Made by a program: the position numbers and the translations under genes. Source: Cinnamomum chago (Eukaryota; Streptophyta; Magnoliopsida; Laurales; Lauraceae). Taken from it: DNA of 64,000 bases. The stretch spans positions 33,034,501 to 33,098,500 of the forward strand of contig CP142452.1 in the NCBI GenBank assembly GCA_038049695.1, in the 5' to 3' direction. Position 1 is the stretch's first letter, and the number at the start of each line of letters is the position of its first letter. Of this stretch, positions 49,161 through 60,292 are shown piece after piece. The notes under the pieces were generated by a model that was not told where the DNA came from, did no database searches, and worked only from the letters and a program-made list of their open reading frames with translations.

Positions 49161-50123
49161 ATTTTTACAAAAAATTAATTTTAATTCTTAATTCAATTAT
49201 GAAGAAAAATCATAAAATGACAAGAGAGTTGTTCGTACAAATTTTTTTTTACAAAACTATCCCAGTTGACGATATGGTCAACCAATTGACGATATCGTCA
49301 GCTAGGTTGATGATATTGTCAACTTCCATTGCAAAAAGCTATGTGTTGCTTCATCTTTCTCTATCTAGTGATAAAAAGTTTGTAGAAACTATTGCATTTT
49401 GTGTCCTGGTTGTCTTTTTTAGGTGGTCTTGGCAATCTTCCTCAGGTGTGTGGGTCCCATGCTTGATTTTCACTCATTTCTCGCCCCTTATTAAAGTGTA
49501 TTCTCATGACTTTTGAGGGTGTGAATTTGGAGTACAAGGTGTTCGATGAAATGCCGAAATGAAAATTTTCTTTCGATTAGATCGGTGGCTTTGAGTGAGG
49601 TTGGAGGGGATCGATTTGGGTATTCTCGTATCTTTTTGTATTTTTCAAGAGAGGTCTGTGCTCACAAAGCAAACCCAAATCCATCTCCTCTGTCACCAAC
49701 TAAATCGAGAGAAAATCCACATTTCGGCATTTCATCGAACACCTTGTACTCCAAATTCACATCCTCAAAAGTCATGAGAATACACTTTAATAAGGAGCAA
49801 GAAATTAGTGCAAATCAAGCATGAGACCCATAAACCTGAGGAAGATTGCCAAGACCACCTAAATAAGACAACCGGGACACAAAATGCAATAGTTTCCAAA
49901 AATTTCCATCACTAAATAGAGAAAGATGAAGTAATAGATAGTTTTTTGTAATGGAAGTTGACGATATTGTCACCCAATTGACGATATCATCAACTAGGTT
50001 GATGATATCGTCAATTGGGGCAATTAAAAATAAAGGATGTACGAACAACTTTCTTGACATTTTATGATTTTTCTTCATAAAATCGTTGAATTAAGATTTA
50101 GAATTAATTTTTTTTGTAAAAAA
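49161..50123. mobile_element. Long inverted-repeat (foldback) element, ~0.96 kb
   Basis: The left arm 49161-49620 and right arm 49674-50123 are inverted copies with high but imperfect identity along ~450 bp, joined by a loop of only about 53 nt. Each arm contains three adjacent TTGACGATATCGTCAA-like palindromes (49266-49325 and 49958-50020). Compared with the related sequence at 37940-37985 the whole hairpin is an insertion. No long ORF fits; the 151-aa and 92-aa open frames lie across the arms. It may be a foldback/MITE element or an inverted duplication able to give double-stranded RNA. Confidence 0.82.
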
Positions 50124-50588
50124 TACCAAAATGTAAAGGGTTCAAATTACAAATTTGGGGCCTAGGCATTTAATGAGTTCACACATGCATCATGGTGAAA
50201 ATTCTTATATAAGAATGGACCCATTTACACATTATTTTCATAAAAAGATTTATTCATGGTATGCATAAATGAGTGCAAACATAATCATGCATAAGTATTT
50301 AGCGGCCTTTAAGCATGCAATATGTCATTCGAAAATAAGGCATAAAAAAGATATAAATAAAGAAAATCGATCAATAAATTAAAAATTAAATTTTGAATTA
50401 AAATTGATCACCCATAAAATCAGTCAATAAAATTAAATCAACTTACACCCTTTCTTCTTAGATTGCAAGTAGAAAATCTACCCCTCCATCATTCTTCTTC
50501 ACCAAATAATCAACTTTTCTTTGGCCTCGGTATAATAGTTGAGTGAGAGATGTAGGAGATAGAGAGAAAGAATGGAAAGAGATTAATG

Positions 50589-50607
50589 GGAGAGAGAGCT
50601 TTAGAAA

Positions 50608-50667
<60 letters not shown>
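50589..50667 (+). repeat. (GA)n microsatellite
   Basis: Long GA run (about 50 bp pure, from 50613) inside a GA-rich stretch. The serine/leucine-rich minus-strand ORF is its by-product. Confidence 0.85.
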
Positions 50668-50670
<3 letters not shown>

Positions 50671-50888
50671 ACGTGAGTGAAGGGGGACTGGAGAGATAGA
50701 GATGGTCCCTGAGAGATTTGAGATCCCGAATCGATTCTAAGGGCTCATCCATTGAATTCACTTCTCAATCCTAAACTTAAACTTTTAAATTGAGCCTAAT
50801 CTATCAGCAAGTGGCTTGATGATCAGAACAACTTTGTTCCCATCTCCTATCCAAACACTTGTTTCTAGGTATGCTCAACAGTTAAACC

Positions 50889-51045
50889 CCAAGGGGTAGC
50901 TCAGTTGGCCTAGGACCACAGTTTGCACCCATGAGGTTGTAGGTTTGAAACTGTACTACCACACTGGGGCTACAGGGGAGTGCAACTTAGCTAGGTCCCC
51001 ATCTTGGCCTAGACATAAGTCAGTGCAAAAACATGATGATAGTGG
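50889..51045 (+). mobile_element. tRNA-derived SINE
   Basis: The 5' part is tRNA-like: GGGGTAGCTCAGTTGG with the A box at 50897-50908, and GTAGGTTTGAAACTG with a B-box-like sequence at 50942-50952. The spacing of about 45 bp is that of a tRNA gene. A non-tRNA body follows. The 3' end is not sharply defined and the B box departs from GGTTCGAATC, so it is an old copy. Confidence 0.6.
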
Positions 51046-51815
51046 TATTGTTAATATGGGCCCACCGAGTGGGTCATGACATGCATGCTTCACTAGAATG
51101 TATAATTATATTAAATTAATAATCATCCAACGTATAAAACCCAACTTTTGGACACTGTTCACTCGGATTTAAATGCAAACAATGGGTCCCACATAGTGAG
51201 GTATTATAAGTCAGGTCAGATGATGATAAATTGTGATTATCTAAATGCAATAAAATTAAATCCCACCAGCATTGCCTAGTTAAGTTAATGATAGTGAGTG
51301 AATAGTGAGTGAAAATGCTCAAACAGGGTGGGGTCCACTTGTGATCACTCGCATGGTCAAAACTTAAATCATTTGACAAATTCGGATCGCATCCTTTTAC
51401 TATGCATGGGGCCCAATAATGCAGAAATTGCTAATTTCACCAACACATGCATTTTTATGAGGTCTTTACTCAAATTCAACCTAAAGAGTCTAATTGCATG
51501 ATTTTGTGAAAATCACTTAATTCAATGCATCTTGTATTAATTAAGCCCACAAATTTATGTAAAACAATGAATTAAAAATACAATTTTGTGGACTTATCAG
51601 GGTTACGACCACTTTTGATATAATGGTTGCCATGGCCCATGGGATTTTAAGATGATAGGACTTGGGATTTGGAAGTATATATCGCGCATATCTTTGGGCT
51701 TTGAACTAGAAGGTTATGGCCAATCATGACACTTTGGGTCTTTGACATAGAAGCTGTTGGTGGGTCATGAGCATTAAATTGTGATGGAGAGCCTTCCTCC
51801 TTGTTTTTCTTCTTT
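51046..51815. other. Intergenic, no supported gene
   Basis: No protein or RNA gene recognised; AT-rich and repeat-like. Confidence 0.4.
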
Positions 51816-51817
51816 TT

Positions 51818-52425
51818 TTTTTTTTTTGTTAAAATAGAAATCCATTAAAGAGAACAACAACACAAAAGTGAACAAACCCAAAAAGGGAACATCCCATCCA
51901 TTCTGGATAGGAACCAAGGTGGAAAAGAGTCGTCCCAAAACAATTGTCGCTTGCCATGGAGCTAAACTAAGTTATAGAATGGGTTACCTTATTAAATTCT
52001 CTAGGAATAAAAGAGAACTTATCCATATAAAAGACTTTGCAATGTTCAAAATGTCGTTGATGGGAATAATTAAGGACCAATCTATCGATCCATTGATGAA
52101 TTGAACCACCTCCAATTAGTAAAAGGAAAAACTTGAATCCTTGAAATTCATTTAGCTACAACATGATTTAGTGAAAAGATGATCGCGAGTGCTTCAACCT
52201 CTTTGGGAGAGTTGGAGGCAAAAACTCTTGCTGCCCCTCTACATAAGGAGTCATCAAAAGATATAGCAAAGCCACATCTAGCCCTACCATCTGGCCTCTT
52301 AAAAGCCTTCCTTCTTGTGTTAAGGGGCTGTAGGAATGGCCACGAGTTTGGTTTGTTACTAGTTTGCCTCCAATTGACCCCAACATGATTGGCACGTTCT
52401 TGGGAAAAAAAAGGGGCACACACAC
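51818..52425 (-). pseudogene. LINE 3' end with RNase H-like domain
   Basis: On the minus strand the segment 52423-52148 reads DGRARCGFAISFDDSL...SPKEVEALAIIFSL, the pattern of the RVT_3/RNase H-like domain at the end of some plant LINE ORF2s. About 300 bp of 3' UTR and an A-tail (T-run 51818-51830) follow. It is 5'-truncated at about 52425. The full-length LINE at 29-35 kb does not show this domain, so the two belong to different LINE lineages. Confidence 0.68.
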
Positions 52426-52544
52426 ATTTATATAATAAATATTATATATCTAGTGAAAAAGGAAGGCCAAATGGATGAAAGTGATAAGAATAGACATGAA
52501 GAGGTGCAATTTGATCACCTCCTTCATATTTTGAGTGGAACGAC

Positions 52545-54326
52545 TGAAAGTCCTGGATCCTAACCCTAGAGGGGGTGAATAGGGTGAGCCACAATATGTG
52601 ACCAATTATGACAAATTGTAACTTCTTAAAATAAACTAGTCACAAGTGATGATTTATCAAACAAGATGCGGAAGCTAATAAAAACAATCACCACAAGCAT
52701 TCACCATCACACAATGATTTATAGTGGTTCGGCCTCAATGCCTACATCCACTACCGGCTTGTGATCCAATCACCCCACCAGATTTCCACTATTTATGCTT
52801 TTCAATTGGCTAAGCAATAACTTTTACAATGTGCTTTTCTAGGCTAAGCAATAACCTATCAATGTGCTTTTCTAGGCTAAGCAATAACCTTTACAAGATG
52901 CTTTCCCAAGGCTAAGCAATAACCTCTACAATGTGCTTTTCTTAGGCTAAGCAATAACCTTTACAATAATTAGATTTCTCTTAAAGAAGTGTCTAAACAA
53001 ACACTCAAAGAGATACAATTAAAGCTCAATTACAATGCCTCTTAATTAGGTGGATATGAAAGTGAAAAACTAACTCACACAAATACTAAATGAATGCAAA
53101 GGTGTATGCTCATGATGTGTGTGTGTGATAACTTCAATCAAGTTTAAAAAGTAAGCTCACTCAATATATGCTCAAAGCATTTAAAAGTTTAAGGCACATA
53201 AAAGATTTTGATTGAAGTGAAATGCAAATCACATGTATGATACAAACTTGTTAATGATATGAAAATCAAAGGCTCACAAGTTGTATGAAATTAATTAGTT
53301 CTAAACATGTGATGCATGTGCAATGTTGTTTTCAAAACCAAATTAATTTAACTAAAGATTAAATGAATGAAAACAACAAATAAAGTTTCAACCAAGTAAA
53401 TGAGTCATGCTAAAAGGAATCAAAGATTTTGGCTAAGCATGATTAAAGAAGATTTTAAAACAACTTGGTTTGAAATCAAGGTGAAGAATCCAATCCAACT
53501 TAGATCAAAGATTAAATGAAGAATGGATTCAACACATCATAGTTAACATGCTAGAAATCATTTACCAAAGATTTAAACAAAGCATCTAACATATGATTAA
53601 GAAAGGTAAAGCTTACTTAGAGATTTAACTTCAGTAATCCAAGTTTTAGCTTTCCAAATGACCCCTTGGTCTCTCTTAGTTCATCCCCTTTGTCTTGTCT
53701 CCAAACACCTCAAGGATGGCTTAAAAATCTCTAACTTTGGCAAAGGAATGAACTTTATTTTATAGCAAAAAACTGTCCAATGGCTAGTCCCCGGTCGACC
53801 TGCCCCTGTGCTCGGTCGACCTGGCCTTCAACGGTCATAAAACTGACCATTTGAAAAGAGCACAACGGCTCTTTACCTGGTCGACCCGCAGTGGGCTCGG
53901 TCGACCGGGTCTCTTGGGCCAGTCGACCGGCCACACAGTAGGTCGACCCGGGCCTGGGACTAAAATTCCTTAAAAATGCATTTTTCAAAGTGATTTCTTG
54001 AGGAAACTTTTGGGCCACTGAATCAAGCTTGGAATCATGTTTTAAATCAAACTAAGAGGTTTAAAAACATGAAACATAAAAAGCCTAAAATTATTTGAAA
54101 GATATAAAACATAGGCTAGCTTGATTTGATAAAACTTCTTTTCAAAACTAATTGCATCAAAGTTTAAAAACAAAACATGCACAAAACAATATTTTTACAA
54201 GTCTTAAAAACAATGTATGTGTAAATCAAGATTTCAAGATTTTCTAAATCAATGCAAGTGTGAAAATTCAAATGATGCTAAAATGTTAATGCATCCATCA
54301 AATTGCAATACACAAAATCCCTAACA
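52545..54326 (-). mobile_element. Solo LTR of the TR-GAG-like family (1782 bp)
   Basis: A complete LTR (minus strand TGTTAGGGATT...ACTTTCA) flanked by a perfect 5-bp duplication ACGAC (52540-52544 and 54327-54331) with no internal region. It is therefore a solo LTR left by recombination between two LTRs. It has about five copies of a GCTAAGCAATAACC-based short repeat (52808-52965), a TATA-like TATAAAAT (minus, 53755-53765) and six GGTCGACC-like motifs (53790-53960). Confidence 0.94.
53755..53960 (-). promoter_or_regulatory. LTR promoter block of the solo LTR
   Basis: Same arrangement as at 8548-8702: TATA-like element, two AACGG motifs (53830 and 53863) and an enlarged set of GTCGACC motifs. 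Confidence 0.5.
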
Positions 54327-54331
54327 ACGAC

Positions 54332-54795
54332 AAGTTAGATAGATGGGGCATCACATGATTAGTGGCACCCGTGTATGTTTACCAATTGTCGGGTTGAGTA
54401 CAAGTAGTAGCCATGGCAACAAGTTTAGCAGGATGATTTCATCCTTGATATGAGTGATCCATCGACCCGATAAAAGGAAGCTAGTGCGGAATGATTAACC
54501 ATGTTGTAAATTTTATAGAGTACACGTTACTTAGATTGCATGGGGGATGAGAAGAAATTAAAATAAGAAAATTTAAAATAAAAAAAGGCGGCTTTCAAGC
54601 TTTTAACGTACATCGCCTTTTTCTTCATCCTTCATTATAATGAGATGATCGACAAATTCTTTGAATACATTTTTAGAAACAAAATAGTATGAGATATGAA
54701 CTAATCAGCCCGAGCCAGCTTCATTTACACCCAATCATTCTTTGAATTGCTGCACAATCGATTATGATTTGCACAACACCCATTTCATCGCTTTG
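54332..54795. other. Intergenic, no supported gene
   Basis: No recognisable feature. Confidence 0.4.
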
Positions 54796-54799
54796 AAGA

Positions 54800-55300
54800 T
54801 TGTTTTTTTTTTTTATATATTATTTTGAGTCTGATGTGATGGACTGATGTGCTGCCTTATCTTTTTGGTCAACCTTCTCAAACTGCTCTTGTGTGATTGA
54901 TGTGTGATGACTTGTGTGGCCCACTAACTTATGGTCTTCTTTTTCACTCCCCTTCAAGCTGGAGGGCGGTAGTACATGTACTCCAAGCTTGTACTGTAAA
55001 TTTTGAAATAGAAACTTCGAGAGAGGCTTTGTCAATATATCTGCAGTTTGGTTTGTAGATCCTACAACTTGAGTAACAAGTGTGTCAAGAGCAACTTTTC
55101 TCTCACAAAATGATAATCTATCTCTATGTGTTTTGTGCGAGCAAGCAACATTGGGTTCACTGTCATGATTATAGCACTAAGATTGTCACAAAAGAGGATG
55201 GGAGGCCTAGAAAGATATACTCCAATGTCTCTAAGAATGTAAGATACCCATGTTAACTCAGCAATTGTAAATGCAAGTGCATGGTATTCTGTAAGGATGA
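54800..55300 (-). pseudogene. Copia RNase H C-terminal fragment
   Basis: On the minus strand the sequence reads the end of a copia polyprotein: EYHALAFTIAELTWV, PPILFCDNLSAI (catalytic Asp), LLARTKHIEIDYHF, and in another frame ADILTKPLSKFLF. One frameshift lies near 55110. The upstream part is cut off where the plus-strand LTR begins at 55309, so that element inserted into, or deleted, this one. It differs in sequence from the copia element at 41-49 kb. Confidence 0.85.
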
Positions 55301-55308
55301 CAAATAAC

Positions 55309-55975
55309 TGTCAGAGCCAAGGTAGAATAAAGCGAGCCTCTTGCTCGCTATAGAGAGCGTGGACAGGAAAGCCCAGTTCTATCAGATCTCTTACTCGAAT
55401 TTTAGACCGATTAATATTCTGATGGGGATATAATTAGAAGTCTCTAGCATGAATTAGGGGTTATAAATTGGGTGATTCTCTCAACCCAAAGAGACACACC
55501 ACCTCTCTCATTAATCTGAGTAAGATATATCTTACAAAGAGAATTATTTATTCTCTAGAGTCATTGAGAGATTGTTTTGAATGACTAGTCTAGAAGGTTT
55601 TGTTGCTTCTACTCTCTTGTAGAAGAATGATCATCTTGGCTGACAGGGTGCGACGGGATCAAGTAAGGAGAACGGTGCACGGTGGAAGTCGTGGCAATGG
55701 AAGTTATGCAAGAACAACTACAGTCCTTAGGTCGAGGTAGTGATTGAGGTAAATGAGCTATGAGTATATCTTGCAACTGTTCGTGAGTTCTTGATTTTAG
55801 ATCGTGGTTTTTCTCCCTGTGAAGGGTTTCCACATTAAATTTGTGTCTGCCTTCTTATGGTGTGTGATTGGTAGGTTTATTTGCTAGTTCTATCTTGTTT
55901 GGTTAGTTACACCCGTTGCATTGGTTTGATTTATTAGACTAGCATCAATTCTAGTGGGTCCTGCTAAACTTTCAA
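55309..55975 (+). repeat. 5' LTR (667 bp) of a truncated plus-strand LTR element
   Basis: Begins TGTCAGAGCC and ends ACTTTCA, directly followed by the Met-tRNA primer site ATTGGTATCAGAGC (55976-55989). No 3' LTR is present in the window. The start was chosen at the only TG that gives a plausible LTR before the interrupted copia fragment, so the 5' boundary is less certain than the 3' one. Confidence 0.78.
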
Positions 55976-55989
55976 TTGGTATCAGAGCA
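55976..55989 (+). other. Primer-binding site (Met-tRNA)
   Basis: ATTGGTATCAGAGC is an exact match to the common plant initiator-Met primer site. Confidence 0.9.
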
Positions 55990-56028
55990 GGTTGCACTAT
56001 TTTATTGTGTTAATCTAAATATTGCTAG

Positions 56029-56893
56029 AATGGATATCTACCGTGAAGGCGCTTCTACTAAAATCCCTAAATCTATTGGGAAAAAGAAATCTTTTAGAGG
56101 GATTCGATGTTATGAGTGTCATGGATATGGACAACTTGCTAGTGACTATGGTAATAGGTAACCAAAGAAAAAGGTTTGAATCTGAGAAGCCTACCACTAG
56201 CAAAGAGAAATTCATGGCTTTTCTGGCATCTACATGTTCTACTACTCCACAAGTTTCTTGTGATGATGGGACTGATCATGATGAAAGTGACTTAGAGGTA
56301 GAACATGACTGGAAAACTGAATATCAAATGCTGTTTGAGAAGACCATGAAGATGCTAAAGATGAATGAAAAGTGACCAAAAAGTGAAAAGCGTCCGAAAA
56401 GCATCCGAAAAGCAGAATTCCTCCTTGAAAGTTGAAGTACTTGTAGAAGCACTTGGAAAAAATAAAAAAAACTGGAGGATGGAAATAATAGGTTGGCTGA
56501 CAAATTGACTGCAGAATCACAAGTGTGACTTACTTGATTATGATATGAAGACTTTGAAAGCAGAGAATTCTGGTCTGAATGGAAGGCTGAAAATAGTTCT
56601 ATCTGAGTTAGATACTGCTAAAGCTTCATTAAATATGATGAACATTGGATCGAGGAAATTAGATGACATTCTATGCAGTAAAAAGGCACACACTAACAAG
56701 CATGGCATTGGCTATGCTAACGGAGCATCCTCATTGAATGCCAAACGTATAAATTGTTTTGTTAAAAATTCATTTATTACTAATCATATTGTTAGTATTG
56801 CAAAGCAAGCTCCAAAGAAGAATGTGTCACATCCTGAACGAATTCCCACTTGTCATCATTGTAAAATTAAATGACACATTCAACTCCATTGCA
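56029..56893 (+). pseudogene. Copia-type gag C-terminal remnant
   Basis: Lying just after the primer site, the sequence reads gag C-terminal text in shifting frames. A zinc knuckle has decayed to CYECHGYGQLASDY (His to Gln, last Cys to Tyr; about 56107-56149). An acidic stretch with DDGTDHDESDLEVE follows, then a helical segment from 56545, and near 56845-56893 a second knuckle CHHCKIK*HIQLHC where the Gly is replaced by a stop. The N-terminal capsid part and all of pol are missing. Confidence 0.72.
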
Positions 56894-56902
56894 ATAAGCT
56901 GC

Positions 56903-58000
56903 TGATGAGTCCTGAAAAGTGCACATTTTGGACCATTTTGAGAGCTTATTAATATTAAAGAGCTTTATTTAGTGACAAATCATGTTTTTATGCATTCATG
57001 CATAATTTGCTCAAAAATCACACTTTTTGCATAAATTCATGAAACCTACCATTTTTGGAGATTTATTTTTGGAAAGCCGGCTATTTTGGGTGCATCAAGT
57101 AGGGTCCCATGCATCGTCCATTTTAATTCCTTACATAGAATTATTCTTGAATCCATTTATTTTAATTTGTGTGGGAGAAATCAAGAATGGGACCCACATT
57201 GGTGAAATTTGAGAGAGATCAAGGTTAGGACATCTTTCATGGTGGACACACACATCTTGGTATTTTTGGAGAGTTTGAAATGCCAACAATGGAAAGATAG
57301 ATTTGTGATTTCAAGATCAAGAAAGGAAACTTCAGATTTGGTAAGATCTAATTCTTACTAAGTTTGAAAACTCAAAAATCAAAGAAATTTGAAAGCAAAC
57401 CAAAGATGGAAGGAGAGTCAAGAAACAAGGAAAGAAATATTCCAAGATCCCTTTGGACAACCAACATGGGTCCCACACACCCCATTGCACAACTAACATT
57501 CCATATGTGCACAATCTTTTTCGGATTTTTCAGAGGCAACAAGATTAAAATGTTCATAACTCTTAATCCAACCGTCGGATTAGTGCAATCCATACACCGT
57601 TGGAAAGCTCTTTTCGAGTAGATATCTTTAAAACCTAAGATTGTGTCAATCGGCGCTAAAACGAGAAAGATATGGCCTCTGGAAATTGGTACTATAATTT
57701 CTACTTGGGATTGCAATTTTTGCACATGGAAAGCACCAAAAATCTCTCACTCACCTTGCTATTTCTTTGAAGACTTGTTGGCCAAGGAAAGGACTTGCCA
57801 TATAAAGAAGATTTCATGCTACAAACTTGGAGCAAAGAAGGAAGGAAAGAGGGAAAAAATCTATAAATTGAAGGCATAAGAATCCCTCTCCTCTCATGAT
57901 TGAAATCATCCACCTCTCCCTCTAGCTTAATTTCTTTCCATCTCTCCCTCTCTTCTCTTTCATCTCAAGCCATCAAGGGGGTGAATCTCAAAGGCCAAAC
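56903..58000 (+). repeat. LTR-like block (U3 part) with TATA box
   Basis: Begins TGATGAGTCC and runs to a TATA-like CTATAAATTG (57861-57870), followed by CT-rich transcript-start-like sequence. It is cut at 58001 by the next element. The layout fits the first kilobase of a gypsy-type LTR. No partner was found. Confidence 0.4.
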
Positions 58001-58416
58001 TGTTAGAAATTTTGTAGATTCCAATTTGATGGATGCATTATCATTCTAGCATCATTTGATTTACACATGTGCATTGATTTATAAAAACTTGAAATCTTGT
58101 TTTATACATGCATTGGTTTTTAGACTTGAAGAAATATTGATTTATGCATGTTTTGTTTTTAATCTTGGATGCATTTGTTTTTGAAAAAGGAGTTTTAGAA
58201 AATCAAGCAAGCCATTGGTTTTATAATTTCGAATCTTTTTTGGCTTTTTATGTTTCATGTTTTAAAACCCTTAGAATGATATAAAACATGTTTTTAAGCT
58301 TGATTTAATGGCCCAAAAAATTCCCAACCAAAAATACTTTGAAAAATGGATTTTAAGGAATTTTGGCCCCAGGCCAGAAACGCAGTGTACCAGGTCGACC
58401 GAGCCAGGCCCAGGTC
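58001..58416 (+). repeat. Plus-strand LTR fragment of the TR-GAG-like family
   Basis: Starts TGTTAGAAATTTTGTAGATT and matches, in opposite orientation, the last ~400 bp of the minus-strand LTR at 58417-60292. It stops just inside the GGTCGACC cluster, where the minus-strand copy begins (58417). The rest of this LTR may continue beyond the window on the other side of the insertion. Confidence 0.85.
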
Positions 58417-60292
58417 TGAAAGTCCTTGGGATCCTAACCCTAGGGGGGGGGGGTGAATAGGGTGTGCTACAAGTATGACCAATTTAGACCAATTTTAACT
58501 TCTTTAAAACAAACTAGTCAAATGTGATAATTAATCATAAAAAATGCGGAAGCTAAACAAAAACAATCACCACATAGCATACACCACAACACCAAGGTTT
58601 ATAGTGGTTCGGCCTCAATGCCTACATCCACTACCGGCTTGTGATCCAACCACCCCACCGGATTTCCACTATTTATGCTTTTTCAAAGGCTAAGCAATAA
58701 CCTATACAAAGTTGTTTTTCTAGGCTCAACAACAACCTTTACAAGATGCTTTTCAAGGCTAAGCAATAACCCTTACACAATGCTTTTCTTAGGCTAAGCA
58801 ATAACCTTTACAAATCAAGAAGATTTTCTCAAAGATAGTGTTTACACAACACTCTAAGAGATTACAATTTAAGCTCAAATTAATTTGCCTCTAAATAGGC
58901 GGATATGAAAATGAAAATCTAACTCACACAAACACTCAAAGAAATGCAAAGATGTATGCTTATGAAGTGTGTGTGTGAAAACTTCAATCAAGTTTAAAAG
59001 TAAGCTCAATCAATTTATGCTTAATGCAATTTGAAAGTTTAAGGCACAAAAAGATATGATTGAAGTTCTATGCAAATCACTTGAACAATTACACACTTGT
59101 GAATGATATGAAAATCTAAAGATCACAAGTTGTATGAAAGTGTTTAAGCCTAATCAAGTGATGCATGTGCAATGTTGTTTTCAAAACTAATTTGACTAAG
59201 GATTAAATGAATGAAAACAACAAGGGAAGTTTCAACCAAGTGAAATAATCATGCAATAAAAGAAATCAAAGATTTAGGCTAAGCATGATTAAGAAAGTTT
59301 AAAACAAAACTTGGGTTGAAATCAAAGTGATGAATCCAATCTTGAATATCAAAGATGAAGGGAAGAATGGATTCAACACATCATAGTTATCATGCACAAA
59401 AACATTTACCAACAACTTAAACAAGCATGTAAACTATGATAAAGAAAGGTAGAGCTTACTTGGTGGTTTAACTCATTAATCCAAGCTTTAGCTCTCCTAA
59501 TGACCTTCTAGCCTTTCCAACTTCATCCCCTTTCAATGGCTCCAAAATGGTTTCAAAGGTTCATGTGTCAAGCCTTGGAAAAGGTTGGAAATGAATGGAT
59601 TTTATAGCCAAAAAGTGCCCAACGGCTAGTCCTCGGTCGACCTAGACACAAGTCTCGGTCGACCGGGAAAGCACAACGGTCATATTTCTGACCGTTGGCA
59701 TGATACAGTTCAGAAACTGCCCACTCGACCGACAGTGGTCCCGGTCGACCGGGAAGCAGGTCTCAGTCGACCGGCGACACTGCCAGGTCACTCCCCTTTT
59801 GCAAAATTTCCAACTTTTGCACTTTTGAAGGTATTTCTTTGGGAGGATTTTTGGGCCACTAAATCAAGCTTGGATAACATGTTTTAGATCAATCTAAGAT
59901 GATTAAAAACATGAAACACAAAGAGCCTAAAAAGATTCGAAACTTTAAATCCAAAGGCTAGCTTGATTTCTAAAAACTCTTTTTCAAAAAAAATGCATAC
60001 AAAAATGATTCTGAAAATGATGAAAGTATGCAATGCACAAACCTATCTTCTCAAATGATTTACCAAATATAAAGCACAAAGAATTAGGTTTTCAAAAGAG
60101 TTTGAATACTAAAAACAATGCATCCAAGTATAAAACCAAAACATGCATAAAACAAAACTTTTACCAATCTTAAAAGCAATGCATGTATAAAATCAAGATT
60201 TTAAGATATTTTAAATCAAAGCAAGTGTGTGAATTCAAATGATGTGAAAATGCAAATGCATCCATCAAATTGCAAATACAAAATCCCTAACA
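58417..60292 (-). repeat. 3' LTR (1876 bp) of the gag-only element
   Basis: Minus-strand TGTTAGGGATT...ACTTTCA. It contains an internal GCTAAGCAATAACC-type short tandem repeat (58686-58815), a TATA box (59599-59607) and GGTCGACC/AACGG motifs (59621-59785). It is followed by the polypurine tract at 60293-60306. Confidence 0.92.
59599..59785 (-). promoter_or_regulatory. LTR promoter block of the gag-only element
   Basis: TATAAAAT on the minus strand (59599-59607), with five GTCGACC-type motifs and AACGG/CCGTT motifs at 59621, 59684 and about 59691 upstream. Compared with the other copies, motif order is kept but copy number and spacers differ. Confidence 0.5.

Noticed and set aside
50510..50761. 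83-aa serine/leucine-rich minus-strand ORF
   Set aside because: Encoded by the (GA)n microsatellite.
57364..57879. ORFs of 85, 117 and 78 aa on both strands
   Set aside because: Short, overlapping, no domain; within an LTR-like U3 region.
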